Origin: Meconema thalassinum
Lineage: Eukaryota; Arthropoda; Insecta; Orthoptera; Tettigoniidae
NCBI GenBank assembly: GCA_946902985.2
Contig: OX336388.2
Coordinates: 1,697,529,978-1,697,593,977, forward strand
Length of the DNA stretch: 64,000 nt
Direction: 5' to 3'
The notes under the pieces are model-generated. The model was not told the DNA's origin and searched no databases. It saw only the letters and a list, made by a program, of their open reading frames with translations. This document shows, one piece after another, positions 14,501 to 30,800 of the stretch. Position numbers and translations under genes: made by a program. Every line of letters begins with the position of its first letter. The first letter of the stretch is position 1.

Positions 14501-17500
14501 AACAGTAACTTCGATACTAATTATGACAGGTAACTGTAACTTCGTTACTAATTATGACAAAAAACTTTTATTTCGATACTAATTATGGCAGGTAACTGTA
14601 ACTTCGTTACTAATTATGACAAGTCCCTATAATTTCGATACAAATTATGGCAGGTAACTGTAACATCGATACTAATTATGTCAGGTAACAGTAACTTCGA
14701 TACTAATTATGACAGGAAAATGTAACTTCGTTACTAATTATGACAGGTAACTGTCACTTCGTTACTATTTATGACAAGTCCCTGTAATTTCGATACAAAT
14801 TATGGCAGGTAACTGTAACTTTGATACCAATTATGACAGGTAAGAGGAACTTAGATACTAATTATGACACGTAACTGTAACTTCGTTACTAATTATGACA
14901 AGTAACACTAATTTTGATTAAAAAAATATGGCAGGTAACTGTAACTTCGATACTAATTAATACAGGTAACAGTAACTTCGATATTAATTATGACAGGTTA
15001 CTGTAATTTCGATACAAATTATGGCAGGTAACTGTAACTTCGATATTAATTATGACAGGTAACAGTAACTTCGATACTTATTATGACAGGTAACTGGAAT
15101 TTCGATGCAAATTATGGCAGGTAACTGTAACTTCGATACTAATTATGACAGGTAACAGTAACATCGATACTAATTATGACAGGTAACTGTAACTTCGTTA
15201 CAAATTATGACAAGTAACTTTAATTTCGATACTAATTATGACATGTAACTGTAACTTCGATACTAATTATGACAAGAAAATCTAACTTCGTTACTAATTA
15301 TGACAAGTAACATTAATCTTGATAAAAAATTGATAAAAAACTGTAACTTCGATACTAATTATGACAAGGAACCTAACTTCGATACAAATTATGGCTAGTA
15401 ACTGTAACTTTGATACTAATTATGACAGGTAACAGTAACTTCGATACTAATTATGACAAGTAACTGTAACTTCGATACTACTTATGACAGCTAACTGTAA
15501 ATTCGTTACTAATTATGACAAGTAACTCTAATTTCGATACAAATTATAGCAGGTAATTGTAATTTCGATAATAATTATGACAGGTAACAGTAACTTCGAT
15601 ACTAATTATGACAAGTAACATTAACTTCGATACTAATTATGACAAGTAACTGTAACTTCGATACTAATTATGACAGGTAACTGCAACTTCGTTACTAATT
15701 ATGACAAGTAACTGTAATTTCGATACAAATTTTGGCAGGTAACTGTAACTTCGATTATTATTATGACAGGTAACAGTAATTTCGATACTAATTATGACAA
15801 ATAACTGTAACTTCGATACTAATTATGACAGGTAACTGTAACATCGTTACTAATTATGACAAGTAACTGTAATTTCGATACAAATTATGTAAGGTAACTA
15901 ACTTCGATACTAATTATGACAGGTAACAGAAACTTCGATACTAATTATGACAAGTAACTATAACTTCGATACAAATTATGACAGGTAACTGTAACGTCGA
16001 TACTAATTATGACACGAAAATCAAACTTCGTTACTAATTATGACAAGTAACAGTAATTTTGATAAAAATTTATGGAAGGTAACTGTAACTTCAATTCTAA
16101 TTATGACAGGTAACAGTAACTTCGATACTAATTATGACAGGTAACTGTAACTTCGTTACTAATTATGACAAGTAACTGTAATTTCGATACAAATTATGGC
16201 AGGTTACTCTAACTTCCATACTAATTATGACAGGTAACAGTAACTTCGGTACTAATTATGGCAGTTAACTGTAACTTCGATACTAATTATGACAGGTAAC
16301 AATAATTTCGATACTAATTATGACAGGTAACAGTAACTTCGGTACTAATTATGGCAGTTAACTGTAACTTCGATACTAATTATGACAGGTAACAGTAATT
16401 TCGATACTAATTATGACAAGTAACTGTAACTTCGATACTAATTATGACAGGTAACTGTAACTTCGTTACTAATTATGACAAGTAACTGTAATTTCGTTAC
16501 AAATTATGGCAGGTAATTGTAATTTCGATACTAATTATGACAGGTAACTGAAACTTCGATACTAATTATGACAAGGAACTGTAATTTCGATACAAATTAT
16601 GGCAGGTAACTGTAACTTCGATACTAATTATGACAGGTAACAGTAACTTCGATACTAATTATGACAGGTAACTGTAACTTCGTTACTAATTATGACAAGT
16701 AACTTTAATTTCGATACTAATTATGGCAGGTAACTGTAACTTCGTTACTAATTATGACAAGTCCCTGTAATTTCGATGCAAATTATGGCAGGTAACTGTA
16801 ACGTCGATAGTAATTATGACAAGGAACTCTAACTTCGTTACTAATTATGACAAGTAACAGTAATTTTGATAAAAAATTATTGTAGGTAACTGTAACTTCA
16901 ATACTAATTATGACAGGTAACAGTAACATCGATACTAATTATGACAGGTAACTGTAACTTCGTTACTAATTATGACAAGTAACTTGAATTTCGATACAAA
17001 TTATGGCAGGAACTGTAACTTTGATACTAATTATGACAGGTAACAGTAACTTCGATACTAATTATGACAAGTAACTGTAACTTCGTTACTAATTATGACA
17101 AATAATTCTAATTTTGATAAAAAATTATGGCAGGTAACTGTAACTTCGATACTAATTAATACAGGGAACAGTAACTCGACACTAATTATGACAGGTTACT
17201 GTAACATCGTTACTAATTATGTCAAGTAACTGTAACGTCGATACTAATTATGACAAGTAACTGTAACTTCGATACTTATTATGACAGGTAACTGTAACTT
17301 CATTACTAATTATGACAAGAAACAGTAACTTCGATACTAATTATGACAGGTAACTGTAACTTCGATACTAATTATGACAAGTAACTGTAATTTCGATACA
17401 AATTTTGGAAGGTAACTGTAACTTCGATACTAATTATGACAGGTATCAGTAACTTCGATACTAATTTTGACAAGTAACTGCAACTTCGATACTAATTATG

Positions 17501-17951
17501 GCAGGTAACTGTAACTTCGATACTAATTATGACAGGTAACAGTAATTTCGATACTAATTATGACAAGTAAATGTAACTTCGATACTAATTATGACAGGTA
17601 ACTGTAACTTCGTTACTAATTAAGACAAGTAACTGTAATTTCGTTACAAATTATGGCAGGTAATTGTATTTTCGATACTAATTATGAGAGGAAACTGTAA
17701 CTTCGATACTTATTATGACAAGTAACTGTAACTTCGATACTTATTATGACAGTTAACTGTAACTTCGTTACTAATTATGACAAGTAACTGTAATTTCGAC
17801 ACAAATTTTGGCAGGTAACTGTAACTTCGATACTGAATATGACAGGTAACAGTAACTTCGATACTAATTATGACAGGTTACTGTAACATCGTTACTAATT
17901 ATGTCAAGTAGCTGTAACTTCGATACTAATTATGACAAGTAACTGTAACTT

Positions 17952-20900
17952 CGATACTTATTAGGACAGGTAACTGTAACTTCATTACTAATTACGACAA
18001 GAAACTGCAAATTTCGATACTAATTATGACAGGTAACTGTAACTTCGATACTAATTATGACAAGTAACTGTAATTTCGATACAAATTTTGGCAGGTAACT
18101 GTAACTTCGATACTAATTATGACAGGTATCAGTAACTTCGATACTAATTATGACAAGTAACTGTAACTTCGACACTAATTTTGACAGGTAACTGTAACAT
18201 CGTTACTAATTATGACAATTAACTGTAATTTCGATACAAATTATGGCAGGTAACTCTAACTTCGATACTAATTATGACAGGTAACAGTAACTTCGATACT
18301 AATTTGGCAGGTAACTGTAACTTCGATACTAATTATGACAGGTAACAGTAATTTCGATACTAATTATGACAAGTTACTGTAACTTCGATACTAATTATGA
18401 CAGGTAACTGTAACTTCGTTACTAATTATGACAAGTAACTGTAATTTCGTTACAAATTATGGCAGGTAATTGTAATTTCGATACTATTTATGACAGACAC
18501 AGTAACTTCGATACTAATTATGACAAGTAACAGTAACTTCGATACTAATTATGACAAGTAACTGTAACTTCGATACTAATTATGACAGGTAACTGTAACT
18601 TCGTTACTAATAATGACAAGTAACTGTAATTTCGATACAAATTTTGGCAGGTAACTGTAACTTCGATACTAATTATGACAGATAACAGTAACTTCGATAC
18701 GAATTTTGGCAGGTAACTGTAACTTCGATACTAATTATGACAGGTAACAGTAATTTCGATACTAATTATGACAAGTTACTGTAACTTCGATACTAATTAT
18801 TACAGGTAACTGTAACTTCGATACTAATTATGACAAGGAACTGTAATTTCGATACAAATTATGGCAGGAACTGTAACTTCGATACTAATTATGACAGGTA
18901 ACAGTAACTTCGATACTAATTATGACAAGTAACTATAACTTCGAATCAAATTATGACATGTAACTGTAACTTCGATACTAATTATGACAAGAAAATCTAA
19001 CTTCGTTACTAATTATGACAAGTAACAGTAATCTTGATAAAAAATTATGGTAGGTAACTGTAACTTCAATACTAATTATGACAGGTAACAGCAACTTCGA
19101 TACTAATTATGACAGGTAACTGTAACTTCGTTACTAATTATGATAAGTAACTTTAATTTCGATACTAATTATGGCAGGTAACTGTAACTTCGTAACTAAT
19201 TATGAAAAGGCCCTGTAATTTCGATACTAATTATGGCAGGTAACTGTAACTTCGATACTAATTATGTCGGGTAACAGTAACATCGGTACTAATTATGACA
19301 GGGAACTGTAACTTCGTTACTAATTATGACAAGTAACTGTAATTTCGATACAAATTATAGCAGGTAACAGTACCTTCGATACTAATTATGACAGGTAACT
19401 GTAACTTCGATACTAATTATGACAAGGAACCGTAACTTCGATACAAATTATGGCTAGTAACTGTAACTTTGATACTAATTATGACAGGTAGGAGTAACTT
19501 CGATACTAATTATGACAAGTAACTGTAACTTCGATACTACTTATGACAGCTAACTGTAAATTCGTTACTAATTATGACAAGTAACTCTAATTTCGATACA
19601 AATTATAGCAGGTAATTGTAATTTCGATAATAATTATGACAGGTAACAGTAACTTCGGTACTAATTATGACAAGTAACATTAACTTCGATACTAATTATG
19701 ACAAGTAACTGTAACTTCGATACTAATTATGACAGGTAACTGCAACTTCGTTACTAATTATGACAAGTAACTGTAATTTCGATACAAATTTTGGCAGGTA
19801 ACTGTAACTTCGATAATTATTATGACAGGTAACAGTAATTTCGATACTAATTATGACAAGTAACTGTAACTTCGATACTAATTATGACAGGTAACTGTAA
19901 CATCGTTACTAATTATGACAAGTAACTGTAATTTCGATACAAATTATGGAAGGTAACTAACTTCGATACTAATTATGACAGGTAACAGTAACTTCGATAC
20001 TAATTATGACAAGTAACTATAACTTCGATACAAATTATGACAGGTAACTGTAACGTCGATACTAATTATGACACGAAACTCTAACTTCGTTACTTATTAT
20101 GACAAGTAACAGTAATTTTGATAAAAATTTATGGAAGGTACCTGTAACTTCAATACTAATTATGACAGGTAACAGTAACTTCGATACTAATTATGACAGG
20201 TAACTGTAACTTCGTTACTAATTATGACAAGTAACTGTAATTTCGATACAAATTATGGCAGGTTACTCTAACTTCCAACCTAATTATGACAGGTAACAGT
20301 AACTTCGGTACTAATTATGGCAGTTAACTGTAACTTCGATACTAATTATGACAGGTAACAGTAATTTCGATACTAATTATGACAAGTAACTGTAACTTCG
20401 ATACTAATTATGACAGGTAACTGTAACTTCGTTACTAATTATGACAAGTAACTGTAATTTCGTTACAAATTATGGCAGGTAATTGTAATTTCGATACTAA
20501 TTATGACAGGTAACAGTAACTCGATACTAATTATGACAAGTAACTATAACATCGATACAAATTATGACAGGTAACTGTAACGTCGATACTAATTATGACA
20601 AGGAACTCTAACTTCGTTACTAATTATGACAAGTAACAGTAATTTTGATAAAAAATTATGGTAGGTAACTGTAACTTCAATACTAATTATGACAGGTAAC
20701 AGTAACATCGATACTAATTATGACAGGTAACTGTAACTTCGTTACTAATTATGACATGTAACTTTAATTTCGATATTAATTATGGCAGGTAACTGTAACT
20801 TTATACTAATTATGTCAGGTAACAGTAACTTCGATACTAATTATGACAGGAAACTGTAACTTCGTTACTACTTATGACAAGTAGCTGTTATTTCGATACA

Positions 20901-21420
20901 AATTATGACAGGTAACTGTATCTTCGTTACTTATTATGACAAGTAATTGTAATTTCGATACAAATTATGGCAGGTAACAGTACCTTCGATATTAATTATG
21001 ACAGGTAACTGTAACTTCGATACTAATTATGACAAGGAACTGTAATTTCGAAACAAATTATGGCAGGTAACTGTAACATTGATACTAATTATGACAGGTA
21101 ACAGTAACTTCGATACTAATTATGACAAGTAACTGTAACTTCGTTACTAATTATGACAAATAATTCTAATTTTGATAAAAAATTATGGCAGGTAACTGTA
21201 ACTTCGATACTAATTAATACAGGGAACAGTAACTCGATACTAATTATGACAGGTTACTGTAACATCGTTACTAATTATGTCAAGTAACTGTAACGTCGAT
21301 ACTAATTATGACAGGTAACTGTAACTTCGATACTTATTATGACAGGTAACTGTAACATCATTACTAATTATGACAAGAAACAGTAACTTCGATACTAATT
21401 ATGACAGGTAACTGTAACTT
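17952..21420. repeat. 3469-bp tandem duplication, left copy
   Basis: The block begins at CGATACTTATTAGG (17952). The same junction sequence reappears at 21421, and the 20061 marker reappears at 23530, also at 3469 bp. It is a chimera of two parts of the super-repeat. The first part matches sequence from about 3286 onward. From 20061 it restarts as a copy of position 1. Scattered differences from its partner exist, for example GACAGACACAG near 18492 versus GACAGAAACAG near 21961. Confidence 0.8.
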
Positions 21421-24400
21421 CGATACTTATTAGGACAGGTAACTGTAACTTCATTACTAATTACGACAAGAAACTGCAAATTTCGATACTAATTATGACA
21501 GGTAACTGTAACTTCGATACTAATTATGACAAGTAACTGTAATTTCGATACAAATTTTGGCAGGTAACTGTAACTTCGATACTAATTATGACAGGTATCA
21601 GTAACTTCGATACTAATTATGACAAGTAACTGTAACTTCGACACTAATTTTGACAGGTAACTGTAACTTCGTTACTAATTATGACAATTAACTGTAATTT
21701 CGATACAAATTATGGCAGGTAACTCTAACTTCGATACTAATTATGACAGGTAACAGTAACTTCGATACTAATTTGGCAGGTAACTGTAACTTCGATACTA
21801 ATTATGACAGGTAACAGTAATTTCGATACTAATTATGACAAGTTACTGTAACTTCGATACTAATTATGACAGGTAACTGTAACTTCGTTACTAATTATGA
21901 CAAGTAACTGTAATTTCGTTACAAATTATGGCAGGTAATTGTAATTTCGATACTATTTATGACAGAAACAGTAACTTCGATACTAATTATGACAAGTAAC
22001 AGTAACTTCGATACTAATTATGACAAGTAACTGTAACTTCGATACTAATTATGACAGGTAACTGTAACTTCGTTACTAATTATGACAAGTAACTGTAATT
22101 TCGATACAAATTTTGGCAGGTAACTGTAACTTCGATACTAATTATGACAGATAACAGTAACTTCGATACGAATTTTGGCAGGTAACTGTAACTTCGATAC
22201 TAATTATGACAGGTAACAGTAATTTCGATACTAATTATGACAAGTTACTGTAACTTCGATACTAATTATTACAGGTAACTGTAACTTCGATACTAATTAT
22301 GACAAGGAACTGTAATTTCGATACAAATTATGGCAGGAACTGTAACTTCGATACTAATTATGACAGGTAACAGTAACTTCGATACTAATTATGACAAGTA
22401 ACTATAACTTCGAATCAAATTATGACATGTAACTGTAACTTCGATACTAATTATGACAAGAAAATCTAACTTCGTTACTAATTATGACAAGTAACAGTAA
22501 TCTTGATAAAAAATTATGGTAGGTAACTGTAACTTCAATACTAATTATGACAGGTAACAGCAACTTCGATACTAATTATGACAGGTAACTGTAACTTCGT
22601 TACTAATTATGATAAGTAACTTTAATTTCGATACTAATTATGGCAGGTAACTGTAACTTCGTAACTAATTATGAAAAGGCCCTGTAATTTCGATACTAAT
22701 TATGGCAGGTAACTGTAACTTCGATACTAATTATGTCGGGTAACAGTAACATCGGTACTAATTATGACAGGGAACTGTAACTTCGTTACTAATTATGACA
22801 AGTAACTGTAATTTCGATACAAATTATAGCAGGTAACAGTACCTTCGATACTAATTATGACAGGTAACTGTAACTTCGATACTAATTATGACAAGGAACC
22901 GTAACTTCGATACAAATTATGGCTAGTAACTGTAACTTTGATACTAATTATGACAGGTAACAGTAACTTCGATACTAATTATGACAAGTAACTGTAACTT
23001 CGATACTACTTATGACAGCTAACTGTAAATTCGTTACTAATTATGACAAGTAACTCTAATTTCGATACAAATTATAGCAGGTAATTGTAATTTCGATAAT
23101 AATTATGACAGGTAACAGTAACTTCGGTACTAATTATGACAAGTAACATTAACTTCGATACTAATTATGACAAGTAACTGTAACTTCGATACTAATTATG
23201 ACAGGTAACTGCAACTTCGTTACTAATTATGACAAGTAACTGTAATTTCGATACAAATTTTGGCAGGTAACTGTAACTTCGATAATTATTATGACAGGTA
23301 ACAGTAATTTCGATACTAATTATGACAAGTAACTGTAACTTCGATACTAATTATGACAGGTAACTGTAACATCGTTACTAATTATGACAAGTAACTGTAA
23401 TTTCGATACAAATTATGGAAGGTAACTAACTTCGATACTAATTATGACAGGTAACAGTAACTTCGATACTAATTATGACAAGTAACTAAAACTTCGATAC
23501 AAATTATGACAGGTAACTGTAACGTCGATACTAATTATGACACGAAACTCTAACTTCGTTACTTATTATGACAAGTAACAGTAATTTTGATAAAAATTTA
23601 TGGAAGGTACCTGTAACTTCAATACTAATTATGACAGGTAACAGTAACTTCGATACTAATTATGACAGGTAACTGTAACTTCGTTACTAATTATGACAAG
23701 TAACTGTAATTTCGATACAAATTATGGCAGGTTACTCTAACTTCCAACCTAATTATGACAGGTAACAGTAACTTCGGTACTAATTATGGCAGTTAACTGT
23801 AACTTCGATACTAATTATGACAGGTAACAGTAATTTCGATACTAATTATGACAAGTAACTGTAACTTCGATACTAATTATGACAGGTAACTGTAACTTCG
23901 TTACTAATTATGACAAGTAACTGTAATTTCGTTACAAATTATGGCAGGTAATTGTAATTTCGATACTAATTATGACAGGTAACAGTAACTCGATACTAAT
24001 TATGACAAGTAACTATAACATCGATACAAATTATGACAGGTAACTGTAACGTCGATACTAATTATGACAAGGAACTCTAACTTCGTTACTAATTATGACA
24101 AGTAACAGTAATTTTGATAAAAAATTATGGTAGGTAACTGTAACTTCAATACTAATTATGACAGGTAACAGTAACATCGATACTAATTATGACAGGTAAC
24201 TGTAACTTCGTTACTAATTATGACATGTAACTTTAATTTCGATATTAATTATGGCAGGTAACTGTAACTTTATACTAATTATGTCAGGTAACAGTAACTT
24301 CGATACTAATTATGACAGGAAACTGTAACTTCGTTACTACTTATGACAAGTAGCTGTTATTTCGATACAAATTATGACAGGTAACTGTATCTTCGTTACT

Positions 24401-24889
24401 TATTATGACAAGTAATTGTAATTTCGATACAAATTATGGCAGGTAACAGTACCTTCGATATTAATTATGACAGGTAACTGTAACTTCGATACTAATTATG
24501 ACAAGGAACTGTAATTTCGAAACAAATTATGGCAGGTAACTGTAACATTGATACTAATTATGACAGGTAACAGTAACTTCGATACTAATTATGACAAGTA
24601 ACTGTAACTTCGTTACTAATTATGACAAATAATTCTAATTTTGATAAAAAATTATGGCAGGTAACTGTAACTTCGATACTAATTAATACAGGGAACAGTA
24701 ACTCGATACTAATTATGACAGGTTACTGTAACATCGTTACTAATTATGTCAAGTAACTGTAACGTCGATACTAATTATGACAGGTAACTGTAACTTCGAT
24801 ACTTATTATGACAGGTAACTGTAACATCATTACTAATTATGACAAGAAACAGTAACTTCGATACTAATTATGACAGGTAACTGTAACTT
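21421..24889. repeat. 3469-bp tandem duplication, right copy
   Basis: Direct neighbour and near-identical partner of 17952-21420. At the junction (about 21420) the sequence jumps from a copy of position 1366 to a copy of position 3286 without losing the 31-bp phase, as expected for unequal crossover between misaligned monomers. At 24890 it leaves the duplication and follows the ordinary super-repeat (1361 onward). Confidence 0.8.
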
Positions 24890-27800
24890 CGATACTAATT
24901 ATGACAAGTAACTGTAATTTCGATACAAATTTTGGAAGGTAACTGTAACTTCGATACTAATTATGACAGGTATCAGTAACTTCGATACTAATTTTGACAA
25001 GTAACTGCAACTTCGATACTAATTATGGCAGGTAACTGTAACTTCGATACTAATTATGACAGGTAACAGTAATTTCGATACTAATTATGACAAGTAAATG
25101 TAACTTCGATACTAATTATGACAGGTAACTGTAACTTCGTTACTAATTAAGACAAGTAACTGTAATTTCGTTACAAATTATGGCAGGTAATTGTATTTTC
25201 GATACTAATTATGAGAGGAAACTGTAACTTCGATACTTATTATGACAAGTAACTGTAACTTCGATACTTATTATGACAGTTAACTGTAACTTCGTTACTA
25301 ATTATGACAAGTAACTGTAATTTCGACACAAATTTTCGCAGGTAACTGTAACTTCGATACTGATTATGACAGGTAACAGTAACTTCGATACTAATTATGA
25401 CAGGAAACTGTAACTTCGTTACTAACTATGACAAGTAACACTAATTTTGATATAAAAATATGGCAGGTAACTGTAAATTCGATACTAATTAATACAGGTA
25501 ACAGTAACTTCGGTACTAATTATGACAAGTAACTGTAATTTCGATACAAATTATGACAGGTAACTGTAACTTCGTAACTAATTATGACAAGTAACTGTAA
25601 TTCCGATACAAATTATGGCAGGTAACAGTACCTTCGATACTAATTATGACAGGTAACTGAAACTTCGATACTAATTATGACAAGGAACTCTAATTTCGAT
25701 ACAAATTATGGCAGGTAACTGTAACTTCGATACTAATTATGACAGGTAACAGTAACTTCAATACTAATTATGACAGGTAACTGTAACTTCGTTACTATTT
25801 ATGACAAGTCCCTGTAATTTCGATACAAATTTTGGCAGGTAACTGTAACTTTGATACCAATTATGACAGGTAACAGTAACTTCGATACTAATTATGACAG
25901 GTAACTGTAACTTCGTTACTAACTATGACAAGTAACACTAATTTTGATATAAAAATATGGCAGGTAACTGTAAATTCGATACTAATTAATACAGGTAACA
26001 GTAACTTCGGTACTAATTATGACAGGTTACTGTAATTTCGATACAAATTATGGCAGGTAACAGTAACTTCGATATTAATTATGACAGGTAACAGTAACTT
26101 CGATAATTATTATGACAGGTAACTGTAATTTCGATACAAATTATGGCAGGTAACTGTAACTTCGATACTAATTATGACAGGTAACAGTAACTTCGATACT
26201 AATTATGACAAGTAACAATAACTTCGATACAAATTATAACAGGTAACAGTAACTTCGATACTAATTATGACAAGAAACCCTAACTTCGTTACTAATTATG
26301 ACAAGTGACAGTAATTTTGATAAAAAATTATCGTAGGTAATTGTAACTTCATTACGTAATTTGACAGGTAACAGTTACTTCGATACTAATTAGGGCAGGT
26401 AACTGTAACTTCGTTACTAATTATGACAAGTCCCTGTAATTTCGATACAAATTATGGCAGGTAACTGTAACTTCGATACTAATTATGTCAGGTAACAGTA
26501 ACTTCGATACTAATTAATACAGGTAACAGTTACTTCGATACTAATTATGACAGGTTACTATAACATCGTTACTAATTATGTCAAGTAACTGTAACTAAGA
26601 TACTAATTATGACAAGTAACTGTAACTTCGATACTTATTATGACAGGTAACTGTATGTTCATTACTAATTATGACAAGAAATTGTAACTTCGATAGTAAT
26701 TATGACAGGTAACAGTAACTTCGATACTAATTATGACAGGTTACTGTAACATCGTTACTAATTATGTCAAGTAGCTGTAACTTCGATACTAATTATGACA
26801 AGTAACTGTAACTTCGATACTTATTAGGACAGGTAACTGTAACTTCATTACTAATTACGACAAGAAACTGCAAATTTCGATACTAATTATGACAGGTAAC
26901 TGTAACTTCGATACTAATTATGACAAGTAACTGTAATTTCGATACAAATTTTGGCAGGTAACTGTAACTTCGATACTAATTATGACAGGTATCAGTAACT
27001 TCGATACTAATTATGACAAGTAACTGTAACTTCGACACTAATTTTGACAGGTAACTGTAACTTCGTTACTAATTATGACAATTAACTGTAATTTCGATAC
27101 AAATTATGGCAGGTAACTCTAACTTCGATACTAATTATGACAGGTAACAGTAACTTCGATACTAATTATGGCAGGTAACTGTAACTTCGATACTAATTAT
27201 GACAGTTAACAGTAATTTCGATACTAATTATGACAAGTTACTGTAACTTCGATACTAATTATGACAGGTAACTGTAACTTCGTTACTAATTATGACAAGT
27301 AACTGTAATTTCGTTACAAATTATGGCAGGTAATTGTAATTTCGATACTATTTATGACAGAAACAGTAACTTCGATACTAATTATGACAAGTAACAGTAA
27401 CTTCGATACTAATTATGACAAGTAACTGTAACTTCGATACTAATTATGACAGGTAACTGTAACTTCGTTACTAATTATGACAAGTAACTGTAATTTCGTT
27501 ACAAATTTTGGCAGGTAACTGTAACTTCGATACTAATTATGACAGGTAACAGTAACTTCGATACTAATTATGGCAGGTAACTGTAACTTCGATACTAATT
27601 ATGACAGGTAACAGTAATTTCGATACTAATTATGACAAGTTACTGTAACTTCGATACTAATTATTACAGGTAACTGTAACTTCGATACTAATTATGACAA
27701 GGAACTGTAATTTCGATACAAATTATGGCAGGAACTGTAACTTCGATACTAATTATGACAGGTAACAGTAACTTCGATACTAATTATGACAAGTAACTAT

Positions 27801-30800
27801 AACATCGAATCAAATTATGACATGTAACTGTAACTTCGATACTAATTATGACAAGAAAATCTAACTTCGTTACTAATTATGACAATTAACAGTAATCTTG
27901 ATAAAAAATTATGGTAGTTAACTGTAACTTCAATACTAATTATGACAGGTAACAGCAACTTCGATACTAATTATGACAGGTAACTGTAACTTCGTTACTA
28001 ATTATGATAAGTAACTTTAATTTCGATACTAATTATGGCAGGTAACTGTAACTTCGTAACTAATTATGAAAAGTCCCTGTAATTTCGATACTAATTATGG
28101 CAGGTAACTGTAACTTCGATACTAATTATGTCAGGTAACAGTAACTTCGGTACTAATTATGACAGGGAACTGTAACTTCGTTACTAATTATGACAATTAA
28201 CTGTAATTTCGATACAAATTATGACAGGTAACTGTAACTTCGTTACTAATTATGACAAGTAACTGTAATTTCGATACAAATTATGGCAGGTAACTGTAAC
28301 TTCGATACAAATTATGACAGGTAACTGTAACGTCGATACTAATTATGACAAGAAACTCTAACTTCGTTACTAATTATGACAAGTAACAGTAATTTTGATA
28401 AAAAATTATGGTAGGTAACTGTAACTTCAATACTAATTATGACAGGTAACAGTAACTTCGATACTAATTATGACAGGTAACTGTAACTTCGTTACTAATT
28501 ATGACAAGTAACTTAAATTTCGATACAAATTATGGCAGGTAACTGTAACTTCGATACTAATTATGTCAGGTAACAGTAACTTCGGTACTAATTATGACAG
28601 GGAACTGTAACTTCGATACTAATTATGACAGGTAACTGTAACTTCGTTACTAATTATGACAAGTAACTGTAATTTCGTTACAAATTATGGCAGGTAATTG
28701 TAATTTCGATACTATTTATGACAGAAACAGTAACTTCGATACTAATTATGACAAGTAACAGTAACTTCGATACTAATTATGACAAGTAACTGTAACTTCG
28801 ATACTAATTATGACAGGTAACTGTAACTTCGTTACTAATTATGACAAGTAACTGTAATTTCGATACAAATTTTGGCAGGTAACTGTAACTTCGATACTAA
28901 TTATGACAGATAACAGTAACTTCGATACTAATTATGGCAGGTAACTGTAACTTCGATACTAATTATGACAGGTAACAGTAATTTCGATACTAATTATGAC
29001 AAGTTACTGTAACTTCGATACTAATTATTACAGGTAACTGTAACTTCGATACTAATTATGAAAAGGAACTGTAATTTCGATACAAATTATGGCAGGAACT
29101 GTAACTTCGATACTAATTATGACAGGTAACAGTAACTTCGATACTAATTATGACAAGTAACTATAACTTCGAATCAAATTATGACATGTAACTGTAACTT
29201 CGATACTAATTATGACAAGAAATTCTAACTTCGTTACTAATTATGACAAGTAACAGTAATCTTGATAAAAAATTATGGTAGGTAACTGTAACTTCAATAC
29301 TAATTATGACAGGTAACAGCAACTTCGATACTAATTATGACAGGTAACTGTAACTTCGTTACTAATTATGATAAGTAACTTTAATTTCGATACTAATTAT
29401 GGCAGGTAACTGTAACTTCGTAACTAATTATGAAAAGGCCCTGTAATTTCGATACTAATTATGGCAGGTAACTGTAACTTCGATACTAATTATGTCGGGT
29501 AACAGTAACTTCGGTACTAATTATGACAGGGAACTGTAACTTCGTTACTAATTATGACAAGTAACTGTAATTTCGATACAAATTATAGCAGGTAACAGTA
29601 CCTTCGATACTAATTATGACAGGTAACTGTAACTTCGATACTAATTATGACAAGGAACCGTAACTTCGATACAAATTATGGCTAGTAACTGTAACTTTGA
29701 TACTAATTATGACAGGTAACAGTAACTTCGATACTAATTATGACAAGTAACTGTAACTTCGATACTACTTATGACAGCTAACTGTAAATTCGTTACTAAT
29801 TATGACAAGTAACTCTAATTTCGATACAAATTATAGCAGGTAATTGTAATTTCGATAATAATTATGACAGGTAACAGTAACTTCGATACTAATTATGACA
29901 AGTAACATTAACTTCGATACTAATTATGACAAGTAACTGTAACTTCGATACTAATTATGACAGGTAACTGCAACTTCGTTACTAATTATGACAAGTAACT
30001 GTAATTTCGATACAAATTTTGGCAGGTAACTGTAACTTCGATAATTATTATGACAGGTAACAGTAATTTCGATACTAATTATGACAAGTAACTGTAACTT
30101 CGATACTAATTATGACAGGTAAGTGTAACATCGTTACTAATTATGACAAGTAACTGTAATTTCGATACAAATTATGGAAGGTAACTAACTTCGATACTAA
30201 TTATGACAGGTAACAGTAACTTCGATACTAATTATGACAAGTAACTATAACTTCGATACAAATTATGACAGGTAACTGTAACGTCGATACTAATTATGAC
30301 ACGAAACTCTAACTTCGTTACTTATTATGACAAGTAACAGTAATTTTGATAAAAATTTATGGAAGGTACCTGTAACTTCAATACTAATTATGACAGGTAA
30401 CAGTAACTTCGATACTAATTATGACAGGTAACTGTAACTTCGTTACTAATTATGACAAGTAACTGTAATTTCGATACAAATTATGGCAGGTTACTCTAAC
30501 TTCCAACCTAATTATGACAGGTAACAGTAACTTCGGTACTAATTATGGCAGTTAACTGTAACTTCGATACTAATTATGACAGGTAACAGTAATTTCGATA
30601 CTAATTATGACAAGTAACTGTAACTTCGATACTAATTATGACAGGTAACTGTAACTTCGTTACTAATTATGACAAGTAACTGTAATTTCGTTACAAATTA
30701 TGGCAGGTAATTGTAATTTCGATACTAATTATGACAGGTAACAGTAACTCGATACTAATTATGACAAGTAACTAAAACATCGATACAAATTATGACAGGT

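Larger units (their letters stand above)
1..17877. repeat. Large satellite super-repeat, copy 1
   Basis: This block is repeated almost base for base at 23530-45128. Rare private variants fix the register. The start of the window recurs at 23530, GAAAAGGC at 5903 recurs at 29432, and AACTTCTGTA at 13421 recurs at 36950, all with offset 23529. From about 14183 the offset becomes 27251: ATGACTGGGA at 14150 matches 41401, and the double GATAAAAAATTGATAAAAAAC at about 15320 matches 42571. The jump of 3722 is a tandem duplication in copy 2. Only scattered single-base differences were noticed, for example 10686 versus 34215. Confidence 0.85.
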
